Part shown: one piece after another, positions 1 to 10,615 of the stretch
Layout: each line of letters starts with the position of its first letter
Numbering within the stretch: position 1 is the stretch's first letter
Program-made: the position numbers and the translations under genes
Assembly: GCF_002750855.1 (NCBI RefSeq)
Contig: NZ_NWUC01000004.1
Coordinates: forward strand, 186,001 to 250,000
Reading direction: 5' to 3'
DNA: 64,000 nt
DNA from: Neopararhizobium haloflavum
Lineage (GTDB): Bacteria > Pseudomonadota > Alphaproteobacteria > Rhizobiales > Rhizobiaceae
The notes under the pieces: model-generated
Told to the model about the DNA's origin: nothing
Seen by the model: only the letters and a program-made list of their open reading frames with translations
The model's database searches: none

Positions 1-885
1 CCCTTCGCCGCGCTGTTCACGGCGATCGGTGTGTTGATCAGCCTCAATAGGCGCCACGAGCTTGTGGTGGTGCGCTCGGTCGGTGTCTCGGTCTGGCAGT
101 TCATGATGCCGATCTGTGCAGCGGCGCTGAGCGTCGGCGTCTTCGCCGTGGCTGTCTTCAATCCGCTGGCGTCCGCCGGCTTCTCCCAGGCCCAATTGCT
201 CGAAACGACAATCTTCAGCCAGAACGCTGCGCCCTCGACCGACAACATCGTGCCGTGGCTGCGCCAGAAGAGCGGCGAGCAGGAAATGATCATCGGTGCG
301 AACCACGCGCTCGACGGCGGCCTGATCATGAACGGCATCACCATGATCTTCTTCGACGAAGAAGGATCGGTCGATTCGCGCATCGAGGCCGAACGCGCGA
401 CGCTCCGCGACGGCTTCTGGCAGGTGGAGAATGCGACGCGCTATCGCGCCGGGGCCCAGCCGGAGCAGGTGGGCAATCTGGACGTGCCAACGAGCGTTCG
501 TCCCGCCTATGTCCAGGAGCGTCTGACGGACCCGGAATCGGTATCGATCTGGGCGCTTCCGGAGAAGGTCGAAGTCGCGCGTTCACTCGGGTTTTCCGCA
601 GCGCAGTTTTCCACACAATTTCAAATTCTTCTGGCCAGACCTTTCCTGCTCGCCGCAATGGTTGTCATTGCTGCAACAGTGTCCCTCCAATTCGTACGGT
701 TCGGGCAGGCAAGCACGGTCATTTTGGGTGGCATCGTCGCAGGGTTCATGCTTTATGTCGTCTCCGTGTTGGTGAGAACTTTCGGGGCTTCAGGGGCAAT
801 TCCGGCATTCGTTGCAGCGTGGCTTCCAGTCGTGGTCGCCTTCGCGCTCGGCGTGACGGTTCTTCTTCACAAGGAGGACGGCTAG
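1..885 (+). CDS. lptG: LPS export permease LptG, 5'-truncated by window edge
   Basis: C-terminal 294 residues of an LptF/LptG (YjgP/YjgQ) family permease. The reading frame is open to base 1, so the gene begins outside the window. LptF and LptG form the inner-membrane core of the LptB2FGC ABC machine that extracts lipopolysaccharide and feeds it to the LptA bridge. Visible here are an N-terminal membrane segment, a periplasmic jellyroll region at about residues 60-200, and three C-terminal hydrophobic helices. LptG is preferred over LptF because this copy directly precedes lptD, as in other Hyphomicrobiales where the order is lptF-lptG-lptD. The stop codon overlaps the lptD GTG by one base, so the two are co-transcribed. 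Confidence 0.88.
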   Translation, partial: PFAALFTAIGVLISLNRRHELVVVRSVGVSVWQFMMPICAAALSVGVFAVAVFNPLASAGFSQAQLLETTIFSQNAAPSTDNIVPWLRQKSGEQEMIIGANHALDGGLIMNGITMIFFDEEGSVDSRIEAERATLRDGFWQVENATRYRAGAQPEQVGNLDVPTSVRPAYVQERLTDPESVSIWALPEKVEVARSLGFSAAQFSTQFQILLARPFLLAAMVVIAATVSLQFVRFGQASTVILGGIVAGFMLYVVSVLVRTFGASGAIPAFVAAWLPVVVAFALGVTVLLHKEDG

Positions 886-3209
886 TGGGCGTGGTGCTCC
901 GGCTTGGACAGAAACGACGGGTGTCGGCGTTGCGCGCAAGCGTGGCGGCGTCCGTGCTGTTGCTGTCGGGCATGGCCCTCACGCACGGTCTTCACGCGCA
1001 GGAACCGGCGCTTGCCGAACGCGAGCAGCCCGAAGGCAACCTGCTGCTGACCTCCGAAGAACTCACCTACAATCTCGACGAAGAGCGCGTCGTCGCGTCC
1101 GGCGCAGTCCAGATCGACTATGGCGGCTACCAGATGGTCGCCGACCGGGTCGAGTACGACCAGCAGACGGGGCGGCTCTACGCAGTCGGCAACATCGAGT
1201 TGATCGAGCCGGACGGCAATCGGATCTATGCCGAGGAACTGGACATCACCGACGATTTCGGTGACGGCTTCGTCAATGCCCTGCGCATCGAGACGCCCGA
1301 CAACACCCGGCTTGTCGCCGAGAGCGCCGAGCGGACCGGCGGCACGGAGACCACCCTCAACAACGGTGTCTACACCGCGTGCGAGGTCTGCGAAGAGAAC
1401 CCCGAACGTCCGCCGCTCTGGCAGATCAAGGCTCGGCGCGTCATCCAGAACGGCGAGAACCAGACGATTCGACTGGAAGGCGCGCGGTTCGAACTGTTCG
1501 GCCGGCCGATCGCCTACCTGCCCTATCTCGTCGTGCCCGATTACCAGAAGAAGCGGCAGTCCGGCTTTCTCTTTCCATCCGCGTCCTATGCGGACGATCT
1601 CGGCCTCGGCGTGACCGTTCCCTATTATTTCGCGTTGTCGCCGCACATGGACGCGACCGTATCGGTCACCGGATATTCCAATCAGGGATTTCTGACGGAA
1701 GCGGAATTCCGCCGCCGGTTCAGCAATGGCGACGTGACCTTGCGGGCCGCCGGCATCTACCAGATGTCCCCGGAAGAATTCGACGAGCGCACCGTGGACT
1801 GGGACGAAGACCTGCGCGGTCTGGTCAATTCGACCGGTCGCTTCGAGATCAATTCGCGCTGGACATTCGGCTGGGACCTGACACTGCAGTCGGACAAGAA
1901 CTTCGGCGAGACATACCGGATCGATGGCTTCGCCGAAGAGGAAGAGATTTCGGAAATCTATCTGACCGGCCTCAACGATCGAAATTATTTCGACATGCGG
2001 GGCTTCTACTTCGATATCCAGACCCCCTTCCCCGACAATTTCGACGAAGAGGTCCAGCCGATCGTTCATCCGACGATCGACTATGCCTATACGCTCGACC
2101 AGCCGATCTTCGGCGGCGAGACCACGCTGGATGTCAACCTGACGAGCCTTTCGCGCGAGCGTGAGGAATTCTTCGACTTCACGGACGACCGGCGCGACCG
2201 GCTGCGCGGGGTCGACGGCTGGAACAATCGGCTGACCGGCGAGGTGGAGTGGCGCCGTCGGATCACCACCGATGCGGGGATCATCATCACCCCGCTTGCC
2301 GCCCTGCGCGGCGATCTCCACGCCAACGACCTTGAGCAGACGGCAGCGCTCGCCTCGGTCGGCGGCTCGGACGACGATTTTCAGTCCCGGTCGATGGTGA
2401 CTGCCGGTGTCGAGGCGAGCTATCCGATCCTTGCGACAACGGCGACCAGCTCGCACGTCATCGAACCGGTCGCCCAACTGTTCGTGCGGCCGAACGAACC
2501 CCTTTCGGGCGGCCTGCCCAACGAGGACGCGCAGAGTTTCGTCTTCGACGCCACATCGCTTTTCGAGCGTGACAAGTTCTCGGGCTACGATCGGATCGAA
2601 GGCGGCACGCGGGCCAATGTCGGCTTCCGATACACAGGCACGTTCGACAACGGCTATCGATTGAACGCGATCGTCGGCCAATCCTACCATCTGGCCGGCG
2701 AAAACTCTTTTGCGACAGACGACTTCGTCAATGCGGGTGCCAATTCCGGGCTGGAAACGGATGTGTCGGATTTCGTCGGCCAGGTCGGCGTCCAGATGCC
2801 CAACAACATCGCGCTGCGGGCCGGAGCACGCTTCGACAAGGACACTTTCGATGTCGACCGGGCCGATGTCGCCGCTCGCTATGCCAACGACAGGTTGAGC
2901 GTCGGGGCCGGCATGACGTTCGTTCGCGCCCAGCCGGAATACAGCTACGATCGTGACCGCTATGAGGTGCGAGGCGATGCTTCGCTGCGCGTCACCGACA
3001 ATTGGAGCGTCTTCGGCGCTGCCTCCTACGACGCGCGTGAGCATGTCTTGACCGACGCATCCATCGGCCTTGGCTATGACGACGAATGCTTCTCGTTCCG
3101 CATTGCCTACATTGAGGAACGTGATCGGCGTGACCTGTCGGGACCGGACTGGAGCATCGGTGCATCGCTCAGCTTCAGAACACTCGGCGACATTGCGTTC
3201 AACGATTGA
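885..3209 (+). CDS. lptD: LPS-assembly outer membrane protein LptD
   Basis: 774 residues. LptD is the outer-membrane beta-barrel that, with the lipoprotein LptE, inserts lipopolysaccharide into the outer leaflet. The open frame extends upstream through lptG, but the GTG at 885 is chosen because AAGGAGG lies seven bases before it and a signal peptide follows at once (basic start, hydrophobic core, cleavage near Ala-Gln-Glu). After the signal come an OstA/LptA-like beta-jellyroll (about residues 45-180) and a long C-terminal part rich in alternating aromatic and charged residues, as expected for a 26-strand barrel. A Cys-x-x-Cys pair lies near residue 165, where alphaproteobacterial LptD forms disulphides. 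The length fits the family. Confidence 0.93.
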   Translation: MGVVLRLGQKRRVSALRASVAASVLLLSGMALTHGLHAQEPALAEREQPEGNLLLTSEELTYNLDEERVVASGAVQIDYGGYQMVADRVEYDQQTGRLYAVGNIELIEPDGNRIYAEELDITDDFGDGFVNALRIETPDNTRLVAESAERTGGTETTLNNGVYTACEVCEENPERPPLWQIKARRVIQNGENQTIRLEGARFELFGRPIAYLPYLVVPDYQKKRQSGFLFPSASYADDLGLGVTVPYYFALSPHMDATVSVTGYSNQGFLTEAEFRRRFSNGDVTLRAAGIYQMSPEEFDERTVDWDEDLRGLVNSTGRFEINSRWTFGWDLTLQSDKNFGETYRIDGFAEEEEISEIYLTGLNDRNYFDMRGFYFDIQTPFPDNFDEEVQPIVHPTIDYAYTLDQPIFGGETTLDVNLTSLSREREEFFDFTDDRRDRLRGVDGWNNRLTGEVEWRRRITTDAGIIITPLAALRGDLHANDLEQTAALASVGGSDDDFQSRSMVTAGVEASYPILATTATSSHVIEPVAQLFVRPNEPLSGGLPNEDAQSFVFDATSLFERDKFSGYDRIEGGTRANVGFRYTGTFDNGYRLNAIVGQSYHLAGENSFATDDFVNAGANSGLETDVSDFVGQVGVQMPNNIALRAGARFDKDTFDVDRADVAARYANDRLSVGAGMTFVRAQPEYSYDRDRYEVRGDASLRVTDNWSVFGAASYDAREHVLTDASIGLGYDDECFSFRIAYIEERDRRDLSGPDWSIGASLSFRTLGDIAFND

Positions 3210-3236
3210 CGACGCCGCGCCGTCGAACCGGCGTCG
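3210..3236. repeat. Hairpin between lptD and surA
   Basis: Perfect 8-bp inverted repeat, CGACGCCG and CGGCGTCG, with an 11-base loop, beginning right after the lptD stop codon. No T-tract follows, so it is not a canonical intrinsic terminator. It may stabilise the lptD message end or partly attenuate readthrough into surA. The function is inferred from position only. Confidence 0.35.
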
Positions 3237-3378
3237 AGGCCTTGAAATCGCCCCATGTTTCGCGCATGGAGCCGGCAATACCCTTTAATCGACCCCGCAG
3301 TATCGATATTGTCGGTCCATGAACGACAAGATGGCTGTTCACGGTATCCGCATAGGCGGACCTCGTGCTTGGAGCGAG

Positions 3379-4338
3379 ATGATGACGACACGCAAGAATA
3401 ACCGCAACCTTCTGCGCACCACGATGACGGGCCTGGTACTGGCCGCGAGTGTTGCGCTTTCCGCACCATTGGTGGCCTCGCCCGTCCAGGCGGCCAGCGA
3501 AGTGGCGATCGTCGTCAACAACCAGGCGATCACGACGGGCGACGTGCAGCGCCGGGCGGCATTTCTTCGCCTGCAGCGCACCGGCGGCGATCTCAATGCA
3601 AAGGCGCGGGAACAGCTCGTCGACGAAGCCATCCAGATGCAGGAAGCGCAACGCATCGGCGCCGTCGTCGGCGACGACCAGGTCGACCAGTCCGTTCAGC
3701 GATTTGCCGACGACAACAATCTGTCCCAGGCGCAACTGCAGGAAGTCTTGAACCGCGCCGGTGTCGGTATCGACCATTTCCGCCGATTCGTCCGCGCGCA
3801 GATGACCTGGCCTCGGGTGGTCAGCGCACGCTACTCGCAGCAGAATTCCGGCGGCATGAGCCAGGAGGATCTGGTCTCTCGGATGCTGGAACGCGGCGAA
3901 AAGCCAACGACGACGGAATACGTCCTCCAGCAGGTGATCTTCGTCGTGCCCGACGATCGGCGCAGCGCGATTCTCGGCCAGCGCCAGCGCGAGGCGGAAC
4001 AGATGCGCGGACGTTTCACCGACTGTGGCAGCACCCGCCAGTTTGCCGCGCAGCTGCGCGACGTGTCGGTGCGCGACCTCGGCCGCGTCATGCAGCCGGA
4101 ATTGCCTGCCGACTGGAAGGAACAGATCGAAGCGACGTCACAAGGCGGGACTACCCCCGTGCGGGCGACCGAGCGCGGCGCCGAATTCATCGCGATCTGC
4201 TCGGCTCAACAGGTGTCGGACGACCTGGCCGCGGAAATGGTCTTTCGCGCGGAAGACCAGGAAAACCAGACGATGCGCGACAATGCGGACAAGTTCCTGG
4301 CGGAGCTGAAGGAAAAGGCGGCCGTCAGCTATCGCTGA
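3379..4338 (+). CDS. surA: SurA-type periplasmic chaperone / peptidyl-prolyl isomerase
   Basis: 319 residues. SurA-like proteins escort unfolded outer-membrane proteins, including LptD, across the periplasm. A cleavable signal peptide (about residues 1-40, ending VQA-AS) is followed by the typical SurA N-terminal fold starting with '[15 protein letters not shown]', then a degenerate C-terminal region where parvulin domains usually sit. The ATG at 3379 (or the adjacent ATG at 3382) follows a GGAG motif and gives a normal signal peptide; an ATG 60 bases upstream lacks one. The position between lptD and pdxA is the conserved surA position. Peptidyl-prolyl isomerase activity is not certain because the parvulin part is short. 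Confidence 0.82.
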   Translation: MMTTRKNNRNLLRTTMTGLVLAASVALSAPLVASPVQAASEVAIVVNNQAITTGDVQRRAAFLRLQRTGGDLNAKAREQLVDEAIQMQEAQRIGAVVGDDQVDQSVQRFADDNNLSQAQLQEVLNRAGVGIDHFRRFVRAQMTWPRVVSARYSQQNSGGMSQEDLVSRMLERGEKPTTTEYVLQQVIFVVPDDRRSAILGQRQREAEQMRGRFTDCGSTRQFAAQLRDVSVRDLGRVMQPELPADWKEQIEATSQGGTTPVRATERGAEFIAICSAQQVSDDLAAEMVFRAEDQENQTMRDNADKFLAELKEKAAVSYR

Positions 4339-4354
4339 CAGTCGGCGTCGATGC

Positions 4355-5371
4355 ATGGCTGAAGACAATCCTTCTGCTCCCCTCGTTCTCACGATGGGCG
4401 ATCCAGCCGGTATCGGTCCTGACATCACATTCAGTGCTTGGCTGAAGCGCGATCGCTCCGGCATTGCGCCCTTCTGCGTTCTGGGCGACGCGGCCTGCCT
4501 GGAACGGCGCGCGGCTGCTCTCGGGTTCGACATTCCGCTGATCGCAACCACTCTCGAACGCAGCACCCAAGACTTCGCGACTCACCTGCCTGTGGTCCCG
4601 CTTGAGGCCACAGCGCCCGGCATAGCCGGGCAACCTGATGGCAAGAACGCGCGCGCGGTCATCGAAGCGATAGAGACGGCGGTCGATCTGGCACTGTCCG
4701 GTCAGGCAAGAGCCGTTGTGACGAACCCGATCTCGAAATCTGTGCTTTACGACGAAGGCTTTGCCTTTCCTGGCCACACGGAATTCCTTGCCGATCGCGC
4801 GCATCGCGCGACGGGCGATGTCATTCGTCCTGTCATGATGCTGGCTGGGCCAAAGCTGCGCGCGGTTCCCGTGACCATCCACATTGCGCTGCGCGATGTT
4901 GCCGGTTCGCTGAGCGAGAGCGACATTGTCGAGACGGGTTTGATCGTGGCGCGCGACCTTGCCGGACGGTTCGGCATCGAGAACCCTCGCCTGGTGGTCT
5001 CCGGGCTCAATCCACATGCCGGAGAGAATGGGGCGATGGGACGAGAGGATATCGAGATCATCGCGCCGGCCGTTGCCGCACTCAGGGGCGCCGGGATCGA
5101 TGCGCGCGGACCGTTGCCCGCAGACACCATGTTTCATGATGCGGCCCGCGCCACCTATGACGCGGCCATCTGCATGTATCACGACCAGGCGCTCATTCCG
5201 GCCAAGGCCCTCGGCTTCGACGACACGGTGAATGTGACGCTCGGTCTGCCGTTCGTGCGCACCTCGCCCGATCATGGTACAGCCTTCGACATCGCCGGCA
5301 AGGGCGTTGCGCGCGACGACAGTCTTATAGCGGCGCTGCGCATGGCCGATACGATGACGGCGCCGCGATGA
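4355..5371 (+). CDS. pdxA: 4-hydroxythreonine-4-phosphate dehydrogenase
   Basis: 338 residues, cytoplasmic. PdxA oxidises 4-phosphohydroxy-L-threonine with NAD(P), giving after decarboxylation 3-amino-1-hydroxyacetone phosphate for PdxJ in pyridoxal-phosphate synthesis. The N-terminus has the family motif '[13 protein letters not shown]', and '[11 protein letters not shown]' and '[12 protein letters not shown]' carry the conserved metal-binding histidines. The length equals the family norm (about 330). It starts 16 bases after surA, and its TGA overlaps the rsmA ATG in an ATGA, so translation is probably coupled. Confidence 0.95.
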   Translation: MAEDNPSAPLVLTMGDPAGIGPDITFSAWLKRDRSGIAPFCVLGDAACLERRAAALGFDIPLIATTLERSTQDFATHLPVVPLEATAPGIAGQPDGKNARAVIEAIETAVDLALSGQARAVVTNPISKSVLYDEGFAFPGHTEFLADRAHRATGDVIRPVMMLAGPKLRAVPVTIHIALRDVAGSLSESDIVETGLIVARDLAGRFGIENPRLVVSGLNPHAGENGAMGREDIEIIAPAVAALRGAGIDARGPLPADTMFHDAARATYDAAICMYHDQALIPAKALGFDDTVNVTLGLPFVRTSPDHGTAFDIAGKGVARDDSLIAALRMADTMTAPR

Positions 5372-6207
5372 GTGCAATCGACGGACTGCCGCCGCTGCGC
5401 GACGTGATCGCCACGCATGGTCTCGACGCAAAGAAGGCGCTCGGCCAGAATTTCCTGCTCGATCTCAACCTCACGCAGAAGATCGCCCGCGCGGCAGGCC
5501 TCCTCAACGGCGTAACGGTGATCGAGGTCGGGCCCGGACCCGGCGGGCTGACGCGGGCACTGCTCGCGCTCGATGCCGGGTCTGTCATCGCGATCGAACG
5601 CGATGCCCGATGCCTTCCGGCATTGGCCGAGGTCGGCGCTCACTATCCCGGACGTCTGCGCGTGATCGAAGGCGACGCGCTCACCCATGGCTATGACGAT
5701 GGCATTGCCGGACCGGTCAAGATTGTCGCCAACCTGCCCTACAATGTTGGCACGCAACTGCTGGTCAATTGGCTGACGGTCGAGCCCTGGCCGCCGGCCT
5801 ACCAATCCTTGACGTTGATGTTCCAGCGCGAGGTGGCCGAGCGGATCGTGGCACGCCCCGGGGACAGTGCCTATGGCCGGCTCGGCGTCCTTGCGGGATG
5901 GCGCACGGAGGCGCGGATCGTCTTCGACGTTCCGCCGCAGGCTTTCACGCCACCGCCCAAGGTCACATCTTCCGTCGTGCACCTCGTGCCGCGAGCCGAC
6001 CCCGTCGCATGCGAAGGCCCTGTCCTTGCCCGCGTGACGCAGGCGGCCTTCGGCCAGCGCCGAAAGATGCTGCGCCAGAGTCTCAAGGCGCTCGGTGGCG
6101 AAGAACTTCTGACCAAGGCCGCAATCGATCCCACGCGGCGTGCGGAGACGCTGTCGATCGAGGAGTTCTGCACGCTCGCGCGCCTGGTTGCGTCCTGGAA
6201 TCGTTGA
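5368..6207 (+). CDS. rsmA: 16S rRNA dimethyladenosine transferase RsmA (KsgA)
   Basis: 279 residues. RsmA dimethylates two adjacent adenosines in the 3'-terminal helix of 16S rRNA (A1518 and A1519 in E. coli) during late 30S assembly. The sequence opens with the signature '[11 protein letters not shown]', followed by the SAM-binding loop '[12 protein letters not shown]', and the catalytic motif 'NLPYNV'. The ATG overlaps the pdxA stop by four bases. It ends the rightward lpt-surA-pdxA-rsmA run and converges with gmk. Confidence 0.96.
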   Translation: MSAIDGLPPLRDVIATHGLDAKKALGQNFLLDLNLTQKIARAAGLLNGVTVIEVGPGPGGLTRALLALDAGSVIAIERDARCLPALAEVGAHYPGRLRVIEGDALTHGYDDGIAGPVKIVANLPYNVGTQLLVNWLTVEPWPPAYQSLTLMFQREVAERIVARPGDSAYGRLGVLAGWRTEARIVFDVPPQAFTPPPKVTSSVVHLVPRADPVACEGPVLARVTQAAFGQRRKMLRQSLKALGGEELLTKAAIDPTRRAETLSIEEFCTLARLVASWNR

Positions 6208-6263
6208 CCATTCGACGCAAGCGAGCCAGCCGGCCCAATTCGTTTCAAGATCAAAAGCTTCGG

Positions 6264-6920
6264 CTAATCTGCCTGACCGAGCAGAGTGCTGACGAAATCG
6301 AACAGGCCGGGACGCCGGTCGCGGCGCAGTCGCTCGGCCTTGACAATCGCCTGGACAGCCGGGAAGGCCCGGTCGAGATCGTCGTTGACGACCACATAGT
6401 CGTACTCGCGCCAATGCTCGATCTCGGCGCGGGAATTGTCGAGGCGCGTTGCGATCACGTCTTCGGTGTCTTCGGCACGGCGATGCAGCCGGGCCTTCAG
6501 TTCGGCCATCGTCGGCGGCAGGATGAAGACCGACACGACATCGGCCCGCATCTTCTCCTGCAACTGCTGGGCACCCTGCCAGTCGATATCGAACAGCATG
6601 TCACGGCCCTCGGACATTGCCACCTCGACGGCCTCGCGGGGTGTTCCGTAGAAATTGCCGTGCACCTCGGCCCATTCGAGCAACGCATCGGTGTCCCTCA
6701 GACGCTCGAACTCGCGCTGCGAGATGAAGTGATAGTGGACGCCCTCGATTTCGCTCGCACGGCGCTTGCGCGTCGTGACACTCACCGACAGCGACAGGCC
6801 CGGATCAGTCTCGAGCAGATTTCTGGCGATGGTCGATTTGCCGGCGCCCGAGGGCGACGAAAGAACCAGCATGAGACCGCGCCGCGCGATCGCCGACGAG
6901 GGAAGAAGCGTTTCGGCCAT
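6264..6920 (-). CDS. gmk: Guanylate kinase
   Basis: 218 residues. It phosphorylates GMP to GDP using ATP. The P-loop '[10 protein letters not shown]' is at residues 21-30, and the GMP-binding region includes '[19 protein letters not shown]'. The length matches the family (about 205-220). It lies 10 bases downstream of yicC on the same strand, the usual alphaproteobacterial arrangement, so it is probably expressed from the yicC/mltG transcript. Confidence 0.96.
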   Translation of the reverse strand: MAETLLPSSAIARRGLMLVLSSPSGAGKSTIARNLLETDPGLSLSVSVTTRKRRASEIEGVHYHFISQREFERLRDTDALLEWAEVHGNFYGTPREAVEVAMSEGRDMLFDIDWQGAQQLQEKMRADVVSVFILPPTMAELKARLHRRAEDTEDVIATRLDNSRAEIEHWREYDYVVVNDDLDRAFPAVQAIVKAERLRRDRRPGLFDFVSTLLGQAD

Positions 6921-6930
6921 GAATTTCGTC

Positions 6931-7815
6931 CTATTCCAGATTCTGGACCTGCTCGCGAAACTGGTCGACGATCACTTTCAGTTCCATGCCTTTCGCCGTC
7001 ACGGACGCTGCATTCGACTTGGAACAGATCGTATTGGTTTCGCGATTGAATTCCTGTGCCAGGAAGTCGAGGCGCCGCCCCACTGCCCCGCCTTTGGCCA
7101 GCAAGGCACGACCTTGCGCGACATGGGCATGGAGCCGGTCGAGCTCTTCGCGCAGATCAGCCTTTGCCGCCAGAAGCACGGCCTCCATGTGCAGGCGATC
7201 CATATCGAGCGTTGGGTTGTCCGTCAGCAGCGCTACTTGGGTGGCGAGCCTTTCACGTATGGTCTCAGGTTGGCGCGATGGATCCTGGTCGATGGTCTGC
7301 GTGATCGTCTCTATCGTCGCCAGATGGCCCTCAAGCACGGTCTTCAGCGCTTCGCCCTCGGCAGCGCGCATCTCGGCCAGTCCGTCCAAGGCTTGCTGCA
7401 GACCTTCCAGAACAGCCGTGTCAAACGCGGCCCGCTGTTCATCCGTCTCTTCCGGCTCGCGCAGTTCGACGATGCCGCGAATGTTGAGCAATCCGTCGAG
7501 GGTCGGCGGTGCGGCCTCGATGCGTGATTTCAGGGTATCCACGAGCTTCAGGACAACCGCGAGCGCCTCTTCGTTGATGACGGGAACACCGGCCGACTGC
7601 AGCCCGCCGAGGCCGAGAGAAAGCTGCATGTTCCCGCGTGCAAAGCGCGCCGCAGCAGCAGATCGCACGGCTGGCTCCAGCCGCTCGCAGCCATTCGGCA
7701 AGCGAAGCCGCGTATCAAGCCCCTTGCCGTTGACGGAACGAATCTCCCAGACCCACCGCACGCTGCCGGCAGTTCCCTCGCTCCGGGCAAAGCCGGTCAT
7801 CGATTGCAGCGTCAT
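6931..7815 (-). CDS. yicC: YicC/YloC family endoribonuclease
   Basis: 294 residues. The N-terminus '[11 protein letters not shown]' and the C-terminal half with 'RREMLR-like' helices and '[13 protein letters not shown]' are the family hallmarks. E. coli YicC is described as an endoribonuclease acting on RyhB sRNA and the Bacillus homologue YloC as an RNase; no function is shown for this copy. It sits between mltG and gmk, the conserved location. The last residues end 10 bases before gmk. Confidence 0.9.
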   Translation of the reverse strand: MTLQSMTGFARSEGTAGSVRWVWEIRSVNGKGLDTRLRLPNGCERLEPAVRSAAAARFARGNMQLSLGLGGLQSAGVPVINEEALAVVLKLVDTLKSRIEAAPPTLDGLLNIRGIVELREPEETDEQRAAFDTAVLEGLQQALDGLAEMRAAEGEALKTVLEGHLATIETITQTIDQDPSRQPETIRERLATQVALLTDNPTLDMDRLHMEAVLLAAKADLREELDRLHAHVAQGRALLAKGGAVGRRLDFLAQEFNRETNTICSKSNAASVTAKGMELKVIVDQFREQVQNLE

Positions 7816-7881
7816 GCGTCTGGTCCCAGCCCGTTGTCGATCGATTTCTGCCCCCGCGTCGGCGTTCAGGGCGTACGCCGT

Positions 7882-9111
7882 CTACTCGGCCACCTCGCCC
7901 TCATACTCGCCTTCGCCATCGTCCATCGGCGCGAATTCTTCCGATTGGGCCGCGTCGTCCTCGCCTTGGCCCGAATCCGCCTCGCCTTCCGCAGCAGCGG
8001 CGGCCTCCTGCTCGGCGCGAATGCGGCGCCAACGCGCAACATTCTCGTTGTGCTCATCGAGCGTGCGAGCGAAGGCATGCCCGCCGGTGCCGTCGGCAAC
8101 GAAATAAAGATCATCGGTTTCCGAAGGATTTGCCACCGCTTCGAGTGCGGCGCGTCCCGGATTGGCAATCGGGCCGGGCGGCAAGCCATCGATGGTATAG
8201 GTGTTGTAATCCGTCGGCGTGTCGATGTCGGAGCGGTAGATGGGCCGATCAGCCGGCCGCCCCTCGCCGCCGAACATGCCGTAGATAATGGTCGGGTCCG
8301 ATTGCAGACGCATGCCTTCACGCAGGCGGTTGATGAAAACGGCGGCAACCCGTGGCCGCTCATCCGCAAGACCGGTTTCCTTCTCCACGATCGAAGCGAG
8401 GGTGACGAACTCCTCTTTGGTCTCGATGGGCAGGCCCTCGTCGCGCCGCTCCCATACCTGATCGATGGCCTCCTGCTGGGCCGCCGCCATCTGATCGAGC
8501 ACTTCCTGGCGCGTCGTCCCGCGACGGAAATTGTAGGTATTTGGCATGAGGGAACCCTCGGCCGGCATGGTCTCCGGCAGATCCCCGGTCAGCTGCTCAT
8601 GCTCTGCAAGGCGCTCGAAAATCTGGTGGACGGTCAGTCCTTCCGGAACGGTCACAGCATACTGAATGCCCTGGCCCGAGCGGAACAGATCCATGATCTC
8701 GCGCATGGATGCGTTGGCGCGTATCTCGTATTCGCCATGCTTCAGCGTATCGTCGCCGATCACCGCTTCCGTGCCGTAGCGGAATATCCGCGCGTCGGAA
8801 ACGATGTTGCGGCGCTCCAGCGAATTGGCGATCTCGATCAGGCCCGCGCCTTCCCGCACCTCGAATGTGGTGTTCTGTGCCAGGGGGCCTGGCGAGTCGT
8901 ATTCGAGCTTGCCGAAATAGAGGATGGCGCCGGCGCCGAGAACGCAGATCACGACCAGGGACATGACAAAGTTCATGAAGATGACCGGCTGGCTGCGAGC
9001 GCGCCTTGAGCGGCGGGGCGGCTGCGGCGCCTTTTCCGGTCTCAGCGCTTCGTTTGCCGATTTCGGGATGATCGGGCCACGCTCACCCTCCGTTGCATCG
9101 CGATGGGACAT
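7882..9111 (-). CDS. mltG: Endolytic murein transglycosylase MltG
   Basis: 409 residues from the ATG at 9111; the frame also opens at TTG 9147 and GTG 9141, the latter with an AAGG six bases upstream, so the start is uncertain by up to 12 codons. MltG cleaves nascent glycan strands next to the membrane and sets glycan length. After a basic, proline-rich cytoplasmic head comes one transmembrane helix, a LysM-like segment and the YceG catalytic domain with 'LASIVEKETGLADERP', whose glutamate is the expected catalytic residue, and 'LQSDPTIIYG'. An acidic Glu/Ala/Gly-rich tail of about 40 residues follows the domain. Confidence 0.92.
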   Translation of the reverse strand: MSHRDATEGERGPIIPKSANEALRPEKAPQPPRRSRRARSQPVIFMNFVMSLVVICVLGAGAILYFGKLEYDSPGPLAQNTTFEVREGAGLIEIANSLERRNIVSDARIFRYGTEAVIGDDTLKHGEYEIRANASMREIMDLFRSGQGIQYAVTVPEGLTVHQIFERLAEHEQLTGDLPETMPAEGSLMPNTYNFRRGTTRQEVLDQMAAAQQEAIDQVWERRDEGLPIETKEEFVTLASIVEKETGLADERPRVAAVFINRLREGMRLQSDPTIIYGMFGGEGRPADRPIYRSDIDTPTDYNTYTIDGLPPGPIANPGRAALEAVANPSETDDLYFVADGTGGHAFARTLDEHNENVARWRRIRAEQEAAAAAEGEADSGQGEDDAAQSEEFAPMDDGEGEYEGEVAE

Positions 9112-9231
9112 GTTCGTGTGTTCCTGATCGCTTGTGCTCACGTCCAACCTTCAATAGCCGATATCGTCAACGCTCTTAACGCGAGCAATGTGTCAAAAGC
9201 GGGATAGTGCCCGTGGCTTGCGCGGTGCTTG

Positions 9232-10494
9232 TCACGCCGCGTAACGGCGCATCACCAGCGAGGCGTTCGTGCCGCCGAACCCGAAGGAATTCGACAACGC
9301 GACGTCGATCTGCTTTTCCCGCGCCTTGTGGGGCGCCAGGTCGACCGCCGTCTCGCGAGCCGGATTGTCGAGATTGAGCGTCGGCGGCGCGATGTTGTCA
9401 CGGATCGCCAACATCGAGAAGATCGCCTCTACAGCACCGGCAGCGCCGAGAAGATGGCCGATCGCCGACTTGGTCGACGACATCACCACGTTCGAAGCGG
9501 AACCACCGACCAGACGCTCCACGGCGCCGAGTTCTATCGTGTCCGCCATCGTGGAGGTGCCATGAGCGTTGATGTAGTCGATATCGGACGGCGCGATGCC
9601 GGCCCGCTTCAGCGCCATGGTCATGCAGCGGAAGGCACCCTCTCCGTCTTCGGACGGCGCGGTGATGTGGTAGGCATCGCCGGACAGTCCGTAACCGATG
9701 ATCTCGGCCAGGATGTTCGCGCCGCGCGCCCTTGCGTGTTCGAGCTCTTCCAGCACCACGATGCCGGCGCCCTCTCCCATCACGAAGCCGTCGCGGTCGG
9801 CATCATAAGGCCGGGACGCTCGCTGCGGATCGTCATTGTGCTGAGTCGACAGCGCCTTGCATGCGGCAAACCCGGCAAGCGAAATGCGGCTCACCGGGGA
9901 TTCGGTGCCGCCGGCCACCATCACATCGGCATCGCCGAGCGCGATCAGCCGTGCCGCGTCGCCGATCGCATGGGCGCCGGTCGAGCACGCCGTCACCACG
10001 GAATGGTTCGGCCCACGCAGCTTGTGCTTGATGGAAACCTGACCTGACGCAAGATTGATCAGACGTCCTGGGATGAAGAACGGCGAAATCCGACGCGGAC
10101 CGCGATCACGCAGCGTATAACCGGCTTCCACGATGCCTTCGATACCGCCGATGCCGGACCCGATCAGGACGCCCGTTGCGATCTGGTCCTCATCCGTCTC
10201 CGGCTTCCAGCCGGCGTCGGCCAGGGCCTGATCGGCAGCGGCGACCGCATAGACGATGTAGGGATCGACCTTGCGCTGATCCTTCGGCTCCATCCACTGA
10301 TCGGCGTTGAAGGTGCCATCGGATCCATCGCCAACCGGTATGCGGCACGCGATTTGGGCGGGAAGGTCATCCACCTCGAATTCGGTGATGCGGCGCGCCG
10401 CGTTCCGGCCTTCGACAAGCCGTTTCCAGGTAGCCTCGGTCCCGCTAGCCAGCGGCGAAACCATTCCCGTACCAGTCACAACAACGCGTCTCAT
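9232..10494 (-). CDS. fabF: 3-oxoacyl-ACP synthase II
   Basis: 420 residues. It condenses malonyl-ACP with acyl-ACP in fatty-acid elongation. The catalytic triad is visible: Cys in 'VTACSTGAHAI', His in 'INAHGTST' and His in 'KSAIGHLLGAAG'. The frame extends 21 codons upstream, but the ATG at 10494, starting 'MRRVVVTGTGMVSPLA', matches the family start. Its Shine-Dalgarno is weak, which leaves some doubt. It follows acpP and precedes mltG on the same strand. Confidence 0.94.
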   Translation of the reverse strand: MRRVVVTGTGMVSPLASGTEATWKRLVEGRNAARRITEFEVDDLPAQIACRIPVGDGSDGTFNADQWMEPKDQRKVDPYIVYAVAAADQALADAGWKPETDEDQIATGVLIGSGIGGIEGIVEAGYTLRDRGPRRISPFFIPGRLINLASGQVSIKHKLRGPNHSVVTACSTGAHAIGDAARLIALGDADVMVAGGTESPVSRISLAGFAACKALSTQHNDDPQRASRPYDADRDGFVMGEGAGIVVLEELEHARARGANILAEIIGYGLSGDAYHITAPSEDGEGAFRCMTMALKRAGIAPSDIDYINAHGTSTMADTIELGAVERLVGGSASNVVMSSTKSAIGHLLGAAGAVEAIFSMLAIRDNIAPPTLNLDNPARETAVDLAPHKAREKQIDVALSNSFGFGGTNASLVMRRYAA

Positions 10495-10615
10495 CGCCTG
10501 TCGATCCGCCTTCAAATGAGTTGCCGGAGGGCGCTGCGAGCGGGCCATATCGTCCAACGACGATCTCCGCCGCCGATGTCAGCAGCAGCGGCGGAACCCG
10601 ACCATGCCTGACGTA

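Noticed and set aside
882-3278. A 798-codon open frame on the minus strand opposite lptD
   Set aside because: It mirrors lptD codon structure in high-GC DNA, has no ribosome site or recognisable domain, and lptD is clearly the real gene.
4325-5431. A 368-codon minus-strand frame opposite pdxA
   Set aside because: It is an antisense shadow with no family signature; pdxA is complete on the plus strand.
5769-7049. A 426-codon plus-strand frame running over rsmA and opposite gmk
   Set aside because: It crosses two well-defined genes on both strands and shows no domain; it is a by-product of high GC content.
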